Below, piece by piece: positions 42,832 to 51,800 of a stretch of DNA of 64,000 nt. The stretch comes from Paenibacillus contaminans. Its GTDB lineage: Bacteria > Bacillota > Bacilli > Paenibacillales > NBRC-103111. The notes under the pieces are model-generated. The model saw only the letters and a list, made by a program, of their open reading frames with translations, searched no databases and was not told the origin of the DNA. Numbering within the stretch: position 1 is the first letter of the stretch; each line of letters opens with the position of its first letter. A program made the translations under genes and the position numbers. The stretch covers positions 158,002 through 222,001 of the forward strand of contig NZ_QMFB01000014.1 in NCBI RefSeq assembly GCF_003285015.1, given 5' to 3'.

Positions 42832-43761
42832 TTACCTCCCTTTCCCCAAACGTATGCGCGGATCGATAATGCCGTACAAAATATCGGTAATGAACAAAAC
42901 CACTACAAGAATGACGGAGTAAAAAATGGTCAAGCCGGCAATCATCGTGTAATCGTTCGAATAAACGGACGTTACGAACTGCTTGCCAAGCCCAGGAACG
43001 GCGAAAATTTGCTCAACGACCAGCGTTCCCGTTATCACATTGACAAAAATCGGACCGAGAATCGTGACGACGGGCAAAATGGCGTTTCGCAGCGTATGCT
43101 TCCATACGATCGAATTGCGGGTAAGCCCTTTGGCTCTGGCGGTTTTCATATAATCCTGATTGAGGACGTCGAGCATGGAGGTGCGCATCATTCTCGCCAA
43201 AATCGCAATCGTGCCGAACGAAAGCGTCAGCGCCGGCAAAATCCGATGCTCGGGCGTCGTCCATAATGCGGCGGGGAATATTTTCCAATGTACGGCAAAT
43301 AACCAGGCCAGCAGCGGCCCTAAAACAAAGGAGGGGATGGACACCCCTAACACGGCGATAAACATTGCTGAATAGTCGAGCGTTTTATTGTGGTTCAAAG
43401 CGGCGATCAAGCCGAGAATAAGCCCGACGACGATCGCGAATGCGAGCGAGATCAGACCCAGCTCGAGCGAAACCGGGAAGCCCTGCGCGATGATATCCGT
43501 CACATGGCGAGTTGGAAATTGGAACGAAACGCCCAAATCCCCGTGCAAAATGTCGTTCATAAACTTTACATACTGCTGCCACATCGGCTTGTCCAAGCCG
43601 TACTGTTGAATCAGCAGCATTTTATTTTCCGGCGAAAGCTTTTGGGAGGCTTCTCCGAACGGATCGCCAGGCAAATTTTTCATCAGAACGAAAGTCAGCG
43701 TAGCAATCAGCCATAGCGTAATCAGCATGTAAGCGAAACGTCTAATTGTAAATTTTATCAT
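42832..43761 (-). CDS. oppB: Oligopeptide ABC transporter permease OppB
   Basis: 309 residues, six membrane segments. The N-terminus MIKFTIRRFAYMLITLWLIATLTFVLMKNLPGDPF is typical, and the EAA motif is DYMKTARAKGLTRNSIVWKHTLRNAILPV. RIRLGKGR closes the protein. It is the first membrane subunit after oppA, 110 bp downstream behind a strong hairpin. Confidence 0.93.
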   Translation of the reverse strand: MIKFTIRRFAYMLITLWLIATLTFVLMKNLPGDPFGEASQKLSPENKMLLIQQYGLDKPMWQQYVKFMNDILHGDLGVSFQFPTRHVTDIIAQGFPVSLELGLISLAFAIVVGLILGLIAALNHNKTLDYSAMFIAVLGVSIPSFVLGPLLAWLFAVHWKIFPAALWTTPEHRILPALTLSFGTIAILARMMRTSMLDVLNQDYMKTARAKGLTRNSIVWKHTLRNAILPVVTILGPIFVNVITGTLVVEQIFAVPGLGKQFVTSVYSNDYTMIAGLTIFYSVILVVVLFITDILYGIIDPRIRLGKGR

Positions 43762-43814
43762 CGGGTCACCTCCTGATAAAAAGCATAAGCCGGCCTATCC
43801 GCAGGAAAAGAAGG

Positions 43815-43845
43815 GGGCCGTTCTAGCCAAAAAATAGAACGGTCC
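43815..43845 (-). terminator. Intercistronic hairpin between oppA and oppB
   Basis: On the minus strand GGACCGTTCTA pairs with TAGAACGGCCC around a T-rich loop, without a clean T run after it. It is likely a partial terminator or a 3' stabiliser that keeps OppA above the membrane subunits. Confidence 0.6.
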
Positions 43846-43871
43846 ATTCTTTTTCGCTTACAGATACCGAA

Positions 43872-45533
43872 CTACTTGATCGATGTCCAGCGCACTTCCC
43901 ACTCGGGACCGAAAGGCGGCAAAATCAGATCCTGCACGCTCGGACGCAGCGCATAAGGCTTGGAGCGGAAGTAGATCGGTGCGATGCCGGTATCGTCCAG
44001 CAAAATTTTCTCCGCATCCGCAAGCAGCTTCGCACGCTCGGCAGGCTTAACTTCCATATCCGCCTTTTTGATGAGCTCATCGAACTGCTTGTTCGACCAT
44101 TGGCCGCGATTGAACGGATGGTCGGACAGGAACATGTCAAGGAAAGTCATAGGATCGTTATAGTCGGCGCCCCACAGCGACAGCACGATGTCGAAATCGC
44201 GTTTCTCGGAACGGTCCAGACGAAGCTTATGAGGTACAGGCTCGGTGATCGCGTCTACGCCGAGGTTTTTACGCCATTGCTCGATGATGAACTCCAGCGA
44301 TTTTTTGGACGTCTCGGTATCGTCGCCGAGCAGCTTAATTTGCGGCAAAGCCGTCATATTCAGTTCTTTCAGACCGTCTTGCAGAAGCTGCTTCGCTTTT
44401 GCAGCGTCGAAGGACGCCTGCACATTGTTTTTCGCCGTCACCGTACGGAATTCATTGCCGTTCCCGTCGGAAGTACCGCCCGGAACGACGCCTGTCGAAG
44501 CGACGGAGCCGTTGCTGATAACCGTATCGACAAAGCCTTTGCGGTCAATCGCCATGCTGAGGGCCGCGCGAATTTTAGCGTTCGCAAAGGCGGGAATTTT
44601 CTTTTCCTGGAACTCCAGGTATACGTTCGTCAATTCTTTTTTGATCGCCAAGTCGGGCTTGTTTAAATACGCTTGGTATTGATCGCCCTTAAGCTCGGTT
44701 AAGTCGGCTTCGCCGGTTTCGTACAAATTCAAGCCGGAATTCGTATCTTTTACGATATTGATCGTAATCTTGTCGAGCTTGACGTTGGCGGCATCCCAAT
44801 ATTTTTCGTTTTTAACGAGCTCGATGGACTGTTCGTGATTCCATTTCGTCAGCTTGTACGGACCTGCACCGATTACTTTGTCGGCGTCGGCGCCGTTCTT
44901 CTCTCCGAGCGGATCGACGAAAGCCTGCTTTTGCGGGAAGTAGTTGAGGAAAGCCAGTATCTCGGTAAAGAAAGCGACCGGCTTCTCGAGCTTAATCTCC
45001 AGCGTTTTGTCGTCTTTCGCCACGGCTCCGAGTTCTTTTTTCTTTGCTGCGATCTCGTCAGGCGTTTTGGCTTTCATGATGGCGTCTCCGCCTTTAATCC
45101 AAGCGATAACGAAAGCGTATTCCGCCTTCGTATTCGGATCGAGCGAGCGCTGGAACGAGTAAACGAAATCTTGAGCCGTTACCGGCGTGCCGTCCGCCCA
45201 ATTGGCATCGCGAAGCGTGATCGTGTAGGTCAGGCCGTCCTCGGAAATTTTCGGCATATCCTTGGCAAGAGCCGGTGTCGGCTTGCCGCTTTTGTCAAGT
45301 CTGTATAAGCCCTCGTGTACCGCGTTCAAAATATTGAAGCTGGCGACGGAAGAAGCTTTGGAAACGTCCAAAGCAGGGGGTTCCGCACCGGTGTTGATTC
45401 TCAATTCCTGTGCAGCGGTTTTGCCTGGGCTTGTCCCTGGCGTTTGGTTCTCCTCTTTCTTGGCGCAACCGATCGCTGCTGTCCCGACAAGCGAAAGCAC
45501 CAATGCGGTTGACATGACTTTTTTCAAGCTCAT
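43872..45533 (-). CDS. oppA: Oligopeptide-binding lipoprotein OppA
   Basis: The 553-residue substrate-binding protein of the system. A lipoprotein signal (LSLVGTAAIGC, Cys near residue 23) is followed by an SBP_bac_5 domain (ELRINTGAEPPALDVSKASS, then LRDANWADGTPVTAQDFVYSFQR and GADYNDPMTFLDMFLSDH). The ATG at 45533 follows AAGGGGAGG. Its promoter region holds a TATAAT and a catabolite-responsive-element-like palindrome. Confidence 0.92.
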   Translation of the reverse strand: MSLKKVMSTALVLSLVGTAAIGCAKKEENQTPGTSPGKTAAQELRINTGAEPPALDVSKASSVASFNILNAVHEGLYRLDKSGKPTPALAKDMPKISEDGLTYTITLRDANWADGTPVTAQDFVYSFQRSLDPNTKAEYAFVIAWIKGGDAIMKAKTPDEIAAKKKELGAVAKDDKTLEIKLEKPVAFFTEILAFLNYFPQKQAFVDPLGEKNGADADKVIGAGPYKLTKWNHEQSIELVKNEKYWDAANVKLDKITINIVKDTNSGLNLYETGEADLTELKGDQYQAYLNKPDLAIKKELTNVYLEFQEKKIPAFANAKIRAALSMAIDRKGFVDTVISNGSVASTGVVPGGTSDGNGNEFRTVTAKNNVQASFDAAKAKQLLQDGLKELNMTALPQIKLLGDDTETSKKSLEFIIEQWRKNLGVDAITEPVPHKLRLDRSEKRDFDIVLSLWGADYNDPMTFLDMFLSDHPFNRGQWSNKQFDELIKKADMEVKPAERAKLLADAEKILLDDTGIAPIYFRSKPYALRPSVQDLILPPFGPEWEVRWTSIK

Positions 45534-45609
45534 CACTGTGTATTGCCTCCCCTTAAGATTGGAAATGGTTAAACAAAAAGCTGAGTAAATGTCGTGTTTT
45601 AGACGTTTA

Positions 45610-45623
45610 TGTAAGTGCTTACA
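45610..45623 (-). promoter_or_regulatory. Candidate cre site upstream of oppA
   Basis: TGTAAGTGCTTACA has perfect 6-bp arms and differs from the cre-type TGTAAGCGCTTACA by one central base. It sits between a TATAAT (minus strand, around 45640) and the oppA start, a position where CcpA could block transcription. Confidence 0.4.
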
Positions 45624-45957
45624 CAACATTGACACTTTTGATTATACAACCGCGGGATGATAAAATCTTGTAGTAAATAATAACACTAGATATTATAATT
45701 AACGGTTTTTCTGTATGGAACTGTACTTGGAAATGGGATATTTAACTATTTTGAATAAAAAGAACGCAGAGATAAACAGATGTTCGAAAGGGTAAACGAG
45801 CAGCAATTCCCAATTCGATCGTATGTTTAGACTTCCAAAATTACCGTAAATTATTCGATGAAGGTAATAAAAAAAAAGGGCGATTGGGTAAGCGTATTTC
45901 TCAAAATATCAGCCAGAATTTATATGTTTCACAATTACTTAAGCCTGATATTTCATC

Positions 45958-46035
45958 GGTAAACGCGCCTGTCCTAGGCTTATGCTTACGAAGTCGCTTT
46001 CTTTGAAAGCGTTTAGGACGGCGAAGCGTTTATCC
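45958..46035. repeat. GGTAAACG palindromic repeat, full length (copy E)
   Basis: GGTAAACGCGCCTGTCCTAGG, CTTATGCTTACGAAG, CGCTTTCTTTGAAAGCG, TTTAGGACGG and CGTTTATCC, the same order as copies A, B and D1. It lies 20 bp upstream of a Fur-box-like promoter. The rest of the 45640-45957 gap is AT-rich and shows no gene. Confidence 0.85.
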
Positions 46036-46060
46036 TTGGTTCTTGCCTTCTAAATGAAAA

Positions 46061-46101
46061 TGAAAATCATTCTTGACAAGTACATCGTATGAGGCTACAA
46101 T
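46061..46101 (+). promoter_or_regulatory. Sigma-A promoter overlapped by a Fur-box-like site
   Basis: TTGACA (46073-46078), a 17-bp spacer and TACAAT (46096-46101) form a near-consensus promoter. TGAAAATCATTCTTG (46061-46075) overlaps the -35 and matches about 11 of 14 fixed bases of the 7-1-7 Fur box TGATAATNATTATCA. Confidence 0.65.
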
Positions 46102-46107
46102 GAAGAA

Positions 46108-46238
46108 GTATCGTGAAGCAATGAAGTTAACTCGCTTTGCGAATGAATACCATTAAGCACTCTCATCGAAACTTGTCGAACTGCCGAGTTCCTCCCTCAT
46201 CCTCGCGGCGGATTTGACGTTTGGTGAGATTTTTTTTG
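46108..46238 (+). ncRNA. Candidate iron-regulated small RNA (FsrA-like)
   Basis: A transcript from the Fur-box promoter would start near 46108 and end at an eight-T run (46230-46237). The arms CTCATCGAAAC (from about 46159) and GTTTGGTGAG can pair before the T run. Inside lies a GAACT/AGTTC hairpin followed by the C-rich TTCCTCCCTCATCC, which resembles the anti-Shine-Dalgarno segments of FsrA-type RNAs. An 18-codon frame begins at 46104 but has no ribosome binding site. The identity is inferred. Confidence 0.5.
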
Positions 46239-46378
46239 TTTAAAGAAGGATTTAATGAAAATAGTCGCGGCTTTTTACAAAAAGTGCTGGAAAGCATTTG
46301 AAATCAAATGATATAGTTGTAGGATGAGGCAGCTATTACGTATGCTCTTCGTATGACATCGGATGGGGAGGCGGATAT

Positions 46379-47437
46379 ATGGGATTTTTGGGTGCGGCAA
46401 TTGTCATCGCAGGTGTTGGACTTGTCGTTTATTTGGTGAAACAAAGCTCCAAAGGGAGGTCGCAGCAGCGTCCGCGCAGCAATTCTAGACGTAGAACGAT
46501 CGACTATACGTCAGCCAATGTTCCGTTGAATCTTGGAATTCGGCCTCATATTAAACTCGAAGCGCTTGAACGCCGTTTGAATAAAGCCTTTGCGCCATCT
46601 TTTCAAGAAAAACTGAAAATGCGGCATTTGCAAGCGCAATCCGCTATGAGCGATGCGGAATACGAATGGAAGCTGCTTGAGCTAAAGCGATATTTTGTCA
46701 TGTGTTCGATTATGCGGAATGTTCCGATGTTCAGTTCGGCTGTCGATGAGATTTGGCACGATATGCTGATGTTTACACGGGAATATCAGCATTTTTGCGA
46801 CGAGTTGATCGGAACGACGATTCATCACGCGCCGCATTCGAACGTTCAGCCGATGCCGGGCGATCGGGCATGGTTCGATTGGGTATATAGCCAGTTGTTT
46901 GAGCCTACACCGTTCAGCGGACATATTTGGAATGCGTTTTTCCGAAATCCGTTGCCGAAGCCATTGCTTGAACAGTTTCACCGAGAGTCCAAGGAGCAGT
47001 TGATCAATCAATTGTTCAATCGTGACGCAGCAAGCAAATATCCGGAAATTAAAGAGACGATCGAACAGTTGATCGATTCGACGAAGGAGCATGTTCATCG
47101 TGCTTACGATCATAGCTCGAATCACACGGACAATCATTACGACGATAATCGCGAGTATAACCGGAGCTCGTCCGGGGCAACCGACACGATGATGTTGATG
47201 GCTGGCAGTATGCTCCTGTATTCGATGATGGATGACGGTGCGTTTGAACAACGCATGCAGATGCAGGCGGAGGAAGAAGAGCAGCGCAATGACGGGGGCA
47301 CTAGCGGAGCGGCTTGCGGCTATGCCGGTTCCTCTTGCAGCTCGGACAGCGATTCGTCGGATGGCGGCGGCGACAGCGGGGGCTCGTCATGCTCTTCCTC
47401 AAGCTGCGGCAGCGGCTGCGGTGGCGGCGGAGACTAG
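46379..47437 (+). CDS. GRDP/DUF1399-like protein with Gly/Ser/Cys-rich tail
   Basis: 352 residues. One N-terminal membrane segment (2-20) and a basic linker come first. A domain at about 50-230 carries VDEIWHDMLMFTREYQHFCDEL and a following HHAPHSN, close to the WHxHxLxPxxYxxDC motif of the glycine-rich domain proteins known mainly from plants. The C-terminal 60 residues are Gly/Ser/Cys-rich (SSCSSSSCGSGCGGGGD), again as in that family. Function in bacteria is not established. A terminator follows. Confidence 0.7.
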   Translation: MGFLGAAIVIAGVGLVVYLVKQSSKGRSQQRPRSNSRRRTIDYTSANVPLNLGIRPHIKLEALERRLNKAFAPSFQEKLKMRHLQAQSAMSDAEYEWKLLELKRYFVMCSIMRNVPMFSSAVDEIWHDMLMFTREYQHFCDELIGTTIHHAPHSNVQPMPGDRAWFDWVYSQLFEPTPFSGHIWNAFFRNPLPKPLLEQFHRESKEQLINQLFNRDAASKYPEIKETIEQLIDSTKEHVHRAYDHSSNHTDNHYDDNREYNRSSSGATDTMMLMAGSMLLYSMMDDGAFEQRMQMQAEEEEQRNDGGTSGAACGYAGSSCSSDSDSSDGGGDSGGSSCSSSSCGSGCGGGGD

Positions 47438-47539
47438 CTCCGGAAAAAACTTATTCCAGATACTTGAAAAAATTAGGGAATCATCGTATAGTACAGGTAA
47501 TGGAAAAATTGGAAGATCGAAAACACTCGGAACGGAAGC

Positions 47540-47579
47540 ACCGTCCGGATACGCGAAGCGCGTGCCGGGCGGTTTTTTT
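47540..47579 (+). terminator. Terminator after the GRDP-like gene
   Basis: CCGTCCGG pairs with CCGGGCGG around ACGCG/CGCGT, followed by seven T. Confidence 0.8.
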
Positions 47580-47668
47580 ATTGCTCAGAAGCGTACAAAC
47601 GGGCAACCGGGGCCGGATTCTGGCTGTCTTGTGTAATGAAGGAAAGATGGAAAGGGAGTCGACATACG

Positions 47669-48853
47669 GTGAAAAGAGGAAAAGGGGTATTTATCGGGTT
47701 ACTGCTTTTGAGTACGGTGGCATCAACGTCTAGTTGGGCCGGCGATATAACGTTTTCGGATATTTTGGGCCATTGGGGAAAGCCGGCCATTGAGGAAGCG
47801 GTTAGAAAGAGCTATGTAGACGGCTTCGAGAACGGCACGTTTCGTCCCGATCAGCATGTAACTCGTGCCGAGTTTATAAAAATGGCCGTGACAGCTTTGA
47901 AGATGGAGGTTCCGGCGATTGCGCCAGGCGATAATTGGTACACGTCTTATAATAATGCAGCTGTATTTGCAGGGATTCATCAGTGGCGGGATTTCACAGA
48001 CGGGGATTGGAACACGCCGATCACACGGCTCGAAATGGCGAGGATTGCTTTGCGTGCTTCAGATGCGGAGCTGCAAAAGCCAGGTGTTCTGCTGGACGAA
48101 AAATCGCTTATGTTCAAAGCGACAAGCAAGGGACTTATTCAGGGCATGGACGAAACGGGTACGCTCGGTTTGGACGAGCCTACGACAAGAGCGCAGTCGG
48201 TAACGATAATTGAACGAATTTTAAAGGTGAAAGATGGCGGCACGCTGCCGGTGGATAAGCACGCGGTTTCCCGTGCGGAGGTGCTGTGGCGTAAAACGAA
48301 TATTTTTTCGTTGATGCCGGAGTTTTTTGGTGGGGAACAATTTTATAACTATTGGGATGCAGAGAATCTTTTTGTAGAAACTGACGATGGAAAGTATCGC
48401 GGAGAGTTGGATGCATTGCTTGCTATCGATTTAGAAGATCCGAATGATCCGTTTTTAAGTGAGCTGCCGGACATCGAATCGTTAAGGTGGCATAATCTTG
48501 TAGCGAATAGTGAAGGGTTTCCGGTTAGTGATTATCGGGAAAGCTACATTGTTTTGGCAAAAAACCATGTGGAGTACAATGATGATAAGACTATTTATCT
48601 TAATGACGTGCTTGCCTTCTCAATCTCTGGTCCCAAAATACCAGATATGGTTGCCTATCAAAATGGTGAATTGAATAGTATTGGGAGTCTTTATATTGAT
48701 AAGATTGGTGACATACAGGCGTATATTATTCCGAAAAGAGGGCTAAAAACCAGAGGCCAATTCACTATATCAATTTATGCACCTGCAAAACCACCAGCGA
48801 ATGATTATAAGAATACTCTTCTAAGAGTAGATGTACCTCTAGAGTTTAACTAG
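47669..48853 (+). CDS. S-layer homology (SLH) domain protein
   Basis: A 394-residue exported protein. A signal peptide (KRGKGVFIGLLLLSTVASTSSWA) is followed by three SLH modules within about 30-200 (FSDILGHWGKPAIEEAVRK, NGTFRPDQHVTRAEF, and two more degenerate). SLH domains bind pyruvylated wall polymer. The C-terminal 190 residues are unassigned. GTG 47669 follows GGGAG and fits the signal peptide; ATG 47636 lacks a ribosome binding site. It lies 23 bp before the giant gene and probably works with it. The 3' third is visibly more AT-rich than the rest. Confidence 0.82.
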   Translation: MKRGKGVFIGLLLLSTVASTSSWAGDITFSDILGHWGKPAIEEAVRKSYVDGFENGTFRPDQHVTRAEFIKMAVTALKMEVPAIAPGDNWYTSYNNAAVFAGIHQWRDFTDGDWNTPITRLEMARIALRASDAELQKPGVLLDEKSLMFKATSKGLIQGMDETGTLGLDEPTTRAQSVTIIERILKVKDGGTLPVDKHAVSRAEVLWRKTNIFSLMPEFFGGEQFYNYWDAENLFVETDDGKYRGELDALLAIDLEDPNDPFLSELPDIESLRWHNLVANSEGFPVSDYRESYIVLAKNHVEYNDDKTIYLNDVLAFSISGPKIPDMVAYQNGELNSIGSLYIDKIGDIQAYIIPKRGLKTRGQFTISIYAPAKPPANDYKNTLLRVDVPLEFN

Positions 48854-48876
48854 AAAACGAAAAGAAAGGAAATGCG

Positions 48877-51800
48877 ATGTCTAAATTGAAACTCCGCATA
48901 AGTTGGATGTTGCTAGCCCTTTTATGCCTACAGATTATTTTGCCAGATTATGTTCAGTTAATAGGGAGTATTAAAGTAAACGCTAGTGGAGAGTATTTCA
49001 TAAGCATATCTTATTCAGAAAGTGGCTCAACACCCGCAATGGTAGATGGTCAAAACGTCATTGCAAGCAAAACGTCAAGCATGAAGAGTAATTTGATCGA
49101 CGTAGTTGCAGGGGCCGGAGAAAAGATAAGCTCGATATCTGTGACAATGCCTGATGGAACAACAAAGAATGTGACTCCAACTGATGCGATAGGGAAACAG
49201 TCATGGTCAGGTACTATTACACTTACTGGCAACGAAAGAAGTGTTTTTTCACCTGAAAACACCTCACCACGTGGCTATTTCGCGTGGTATCGATATACAC
49301 CCGGAGATCCTCATGGAGTTAACTGGTATGCAAATAAGAATAACGGATCACAAATTACATGCGGAAACGGAGCACTCACTGAAAGTATAAACGGAACAGC
49401 AATGCCAAAATATCCAGGTTGCTCAGAAAGTGATCATTTTGATAAAACAAGAGAAGTCCCTTTCTATATAAATAATAATGATCGGAAAGGGGACTATATT
49501 CCAACAACCGCAGTAAATCCATTAGTTACAACGGAATATGAGATTGATTCATTTAATTGGGTCACAGGTCCAGACAGCGACATGTCAGGATATACAGATA
49601 GCAGCACTACTATTTCTAAAGTAGAAATCTTGAACGGTCTCGATACAATTCGTGTACATTACTCACAAAAATTTGATCATAAGGGCACCGAAAAAAAACT
49701 TGGATTACCTGGCGCTAGTGTAATGGCGTACTATATAGCAGCTGTCGTAACCATTCATTCCAAAACCTATTTATACCCAAACTCAATTGAAGTAACATAC
49801 GGCCCTGCATCACCGACACCATCGCCAAGCGGCAGTTCGCCGCCCCCGACATCAACACCGACACCTACGCCCACACCTACACCGGCTGGACCGAAATTTG
49901 ATTTCACCGTACCTTCTTCGGTGCCGTTCCGAGATCCGATTCCAGTACAGCCAAGCATCGATCCGGGAACTTGCACCTATCAGTCGCATCAATTCAAGTT
50001 CGTTAAAGACGGCGCGGAATGGTTATCCAACGTGCAGAACGATAAAACAAAGGGGTTGACGGTAACTTATCAATACCCTGCCCCAATAGGAAAAGGCACC
50101 AACCAGGTATACATGATCGTCAAAACAAGCTGCGGAACGGAAATCGTTGGTCCGAAGCCCGTTATCATTACGCCGGGCGGCACCAATCAGCCGCCTTTTG
50201 TTGAAATCGCTTGGTTTAATCACGGCACGAGTACTCCCGTACACTCGGTTTTGGAAAATACGATTGTCGATCTCGGTATTGTCCGCTACAGCGATCCGGA
50301 TGGCGATCCGATTATCCAAAATAACGGGTGGGATTTTAACCGCGACTCCTTTTGGGTGAAGAGCCTGCCTGGGAAATACAGCTTAAATACACAATGGGCG
50401 TTTCGTTATGACGGCTTGCTGGCGGACATTCCGGGAAGTCATACCGTTTATTTAACCGTAACGGACGGGCAGGGCGGCGAATTTACCGCTTCGGCCACCC
50501 TGCAGGTTATCGATCCAAAACCTGTCGCGTGCATTGAAGGGCCGAAGAAAGTAGTTGAGAAGCGCCCGCTGCCGTACCCGATATCGTCTTGCTCAACAAG
50601 CCCTGTCAACTCTACAATTGTAGAAGAAGCTTGGACGAATAAGAAAAACCAGTATAATAACGTGGGCTATGAAACGGTTAACTTAAGGGTGCGGGATGCA
50701 GGAGGCAGATGGTCGGATGAAGCAAGCCATGTCCTTGAAGTCATTCCCGATATGCCGCCTAATGCAAAGCTTACGGTTCCAATTCAAAGCACAAGGGGGA
50801 ACGAGATTACGATCAATAGTACGGCGACAAGCCCGGATGGCGACATGATTGTCCGGCATCGCTACGAATACAAATACGACAGCTCCAACAATGGTTTCGT
50901 AGATGATCATTGGATAGACATCTACGACGGAGCTATGACAAGCGCCACGATTATCCCTGATAAAGTGGGGAAATATCTGTTCAGGGAAACCGTCTGGGAG
51001 GATTACGGCAAATCGGATAATACGGACAACGAACCGCAGAACCTTTACGTAACCGACGTCGTTAACTTGCCTCCGGCTGTCGATGTGAAAACGAGCGGAC
51101 AAACCAATACGCCGAAAAATACGACCGCTTACGGCATGACGGATATATATAACTATTGGAATTTTCAAACGACATACGGCGGAGCTGCAAACCGGAAAAA
51201 CTGGAAGCTCGATGAAAACGGTCTGCAGACAAAAACGTTCATGCCTATCAATTACTTTATGTCTGAAAGTTTCGGGCTTGGTGATAACAAGAGGATTTAC
51301 TATAGTGCAGTTCAAGGGAACAACGTTACAAGAACAACTGTAAATATTCCCAATACCACGCTAACTGATGGTTCTAATCTTTACAATATTGCCCCCGTCT
51401 CAGGCGGAGGTATAAAAATAACAGCAACAGACAAGCAAAGTCTGTCACTGAAGTATGAAAAGACACAAGCGGGTATTCCTTGGAGTAACGCACAGTTTTT
51501 TATCATGGATGGGATTTTACATGTTTTTATGGGGGCTAATCCCTCTATGCTTTATGCCTTCAATGCAACGGACGGATCGTTTTTATGGTCAAAACAAATT
51601 GACATGAACATTACTAGTCCTAGTTATCAGTTTATTTTTGTTTACCCGCATAAAGATGGTATTGTTTTTGCAATGAGCAATTCAAATTATGGCTATGTTT
51701 ATAGAATGATGGGGACAAATAAGTCAGGCGATACGCTTTGGAATAACGATTGGGAATGGCAGCCTTATGCAGTAACCATAGTTGGTGTTTCGCCGGAAAC

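Noticed and set aside
46104..46160. 18-codon frame inside the candidate small RNA
   Set aside because: It begins three bases after the -10 hexamer, upstream of the likely transcript start, and has no ribosome site.
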